From Citrobacter sp. Cu233 (lineage in GTDB: Bacteria; Pseudomonadota; Gammaproteobacteria; Enterobacterales; Enterobacteriaceae), in NCBI RefSeq assembly GCF_030332225.1, contig NZ_JAOWIF010000028.1, forward strand, positions 124,001 to 188,000: a DNA stretch of 64,000 nt, in the 5' to 3' direction. The notes beneath the pieces were generated by a model. That model made no database searches and was not told the origin of the DNA. It saw only the letters and a program-made list of their open reading frames with translations. The position numbers and the translations under genes are program-made. Below, one piece after another: positions 63,277 through 64,000 of this stretch. How positions within the stretch are numbered: position 1 is the first letter of the stretch; every line of letters begins with the position of its first letter.

Positions 63277-64000
63277 TTACTTCACCTGTTTATATGCAGC
63301 AACCGTTTCAGTTGCACATCGTTTCCATGAAAATTGGTTAACATGTGATAATCCACTTTTAGTGGCATTATCCTGCCATTCCGTATCAGTAAGACTCTTC
63401 ATAATTAAAGACGTAAGTGTCTCAACATCCATAGCATCACACATTAAAGCGCTGCTACCTGCAACCTCAGGAAGTGAAGAGCTGTTTGAACAAACAACCG
63501 GAGTCCCAGATGCCATTGCCTCCAATACTGGTAGCCCAAATCCCTCATAGAGTGATGGAAATAAAAAACTAACAGCACCTGCATAGAGTGCAGGTAAATC
63601 GCTTGACGGTGTAAATCCCAGGTAGCGCAGCCACCCTTCTCGTTTACCTTGTTCAAATCGACGATGTAGAGTATCACTGTTCCACCCTTTGAAGCCGCTA
63701 ATAACGAGAGGAGTCCGCTTTCTCAGTGACAGTGGCAGACGTTCGTAGGCATCAAGCAATGTCGTAATATTCTTTCTCGGCTCAATCGAGCCAGTAAACA
63801 GGGTGTATTTTTTAAAGGTAAGCTCGTATTTTCCGAGAACAGAAGTTATATCTTCTTCACGGCGGGGCCTAAATTCATCACTGCATGCTAACTTTGCAGT
63901 AAATACCCTACCTTCAGAAATATTGAAATAATTAATCAGTTCCAATCTGGTAAAATCAGAGTCTGTAATAAATACTGATGCTCGCTTTACCGTTTGTAAA
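63277..64000 (-). CDS. GT4 glycosyltransferase, C-terminal part (cut by window edge), WbdA-like
   Basis: The frame is open to the window edge (241 codons), so the gene begins beyond 64000. The visible part is the C-terminal GT-B domain of a GT4 enzyme: FTGSIEPRKNITTLLDAYERL, then YEGFGLPVLEAMASGTPVVCSN with the E-x7-E motif. This style is typical of mannosyl- or rhamnosyltransferases of O-antigen clusters, and the order before a WbdB-like gene fits WbdA. A TTG at 63945 could be read as a start but would truncate the domain, so continuation upstream is more likely. Confidence 0.8.
   Translation of the reverse strand, partial: LQTVKRASVFITDSDFTRLELINYFNISEGRVFTAKLACSDEFRPRREEDITSVLGKYELTFKKYTLFTGSIEPRKNITTLLDAYERLPLSLRKRTPLVISGFKGWNSDTLHRRFEQGKREGWLRYLGFTPSSDLPALYAGAVSFLFPSLYEGFGLPVLEAMASGTPVVCSNSSSLPEVAGSSALMCDAMDVETLTSLIMKSLTDTEWQDNATKSGLSHVNQFSWKRCATETVAAYKQVK

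Overview
The window is a chromosomal segment of an enteric bacterium (Enterobacteriaceae). Gene order and protein sequences follow the Salmonella pdu-cob / phs / his / O-antigen region closely but differ from it in detail (for example no wzzB between his and ugd, and low-GC O-antigen genes unlike those I know at this site in Salmonella). A Citrobacter of the C. freundii group is my best inference; no rRNA or other species marker is present.

Layout. 1-13.0 kb (minus strand): the anaerobic cobalamin operon cbiA-B-C-D-E-T-F-G-H-J-K-L-M-N-Q-O-P, read right to left, with cbiP cut by the window edge. It is headed by a B12 riboswitch and a ribosome-site hairpin. 13.4-15.3 kb (minus): the regulator pocR and the propanediol facilitator pduF. 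15.8-32.6 kb (plus): the 1,2-propanediol utilisation operon pduA-B-C-D-E-G-H-J-K-L-M-N-O-P-Q-S-T-U-V-W-X, coding for a bacterial microcompartment, its B12-dependent diol dehydratase, reactivase, B12 recycling and downstream enzymes. 32.6-36.1 kb (minus): yeeX, yeeA, SOS-controlled sbmC and dacD. 36.3-39.9 kb (minus): phsABC thiosulfate reductase. 40.3-46.7 kb: sbcB (plus), then yeeD/yeeE (thiosulfate uptake), plaP, yeeY and yeeZ (minus). 46.8-54.2 kb (plus): the histidine operon hisL-G-D-C-B-H-A-F-I with its attenuator. 54.2-57.0 kb (minus): ugd and gnd. 57.2-64.0 kb: AT-rich O-antigen/LPS genes.

How the parts work together. CbiA-P make the corrin ring without oxygen; PduC-D-E need adenosylcobalamin and PduO/PduS/PduX help to make or recycle it; PocR is the known shared activator. 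Thiosulfate is one of the respiratory acceptors known to support anaerobic B12-dependent propanediol growth in Salmonella, and here the reductase (phs) and a thiosulfate importer (yeeE/yeeD) lie a few kilobases from each other and from pdu.

The least ordinary part is 57.2-62.1 kb. A HAD-phosphatase/UbiA-prenyltransferase fusion resembling mycobacterial decaprenyl-phosphate phosphoribosyltransferase is followed by an SMR-type small flippase and an NAD-dependent epimerase. A convergent multi-spanning GT-C-like protein faces them. I infer a lipid-linked pentofuranose (ribofuranose or a relative) pathway that decorates the O antigen on the periplasmic side. The adjoining GT4 transferases look like the WbdA/WbdB mannosyltransferases of ABC-transporter-exported mannan O antigens, which would fit the absence of wzzB.
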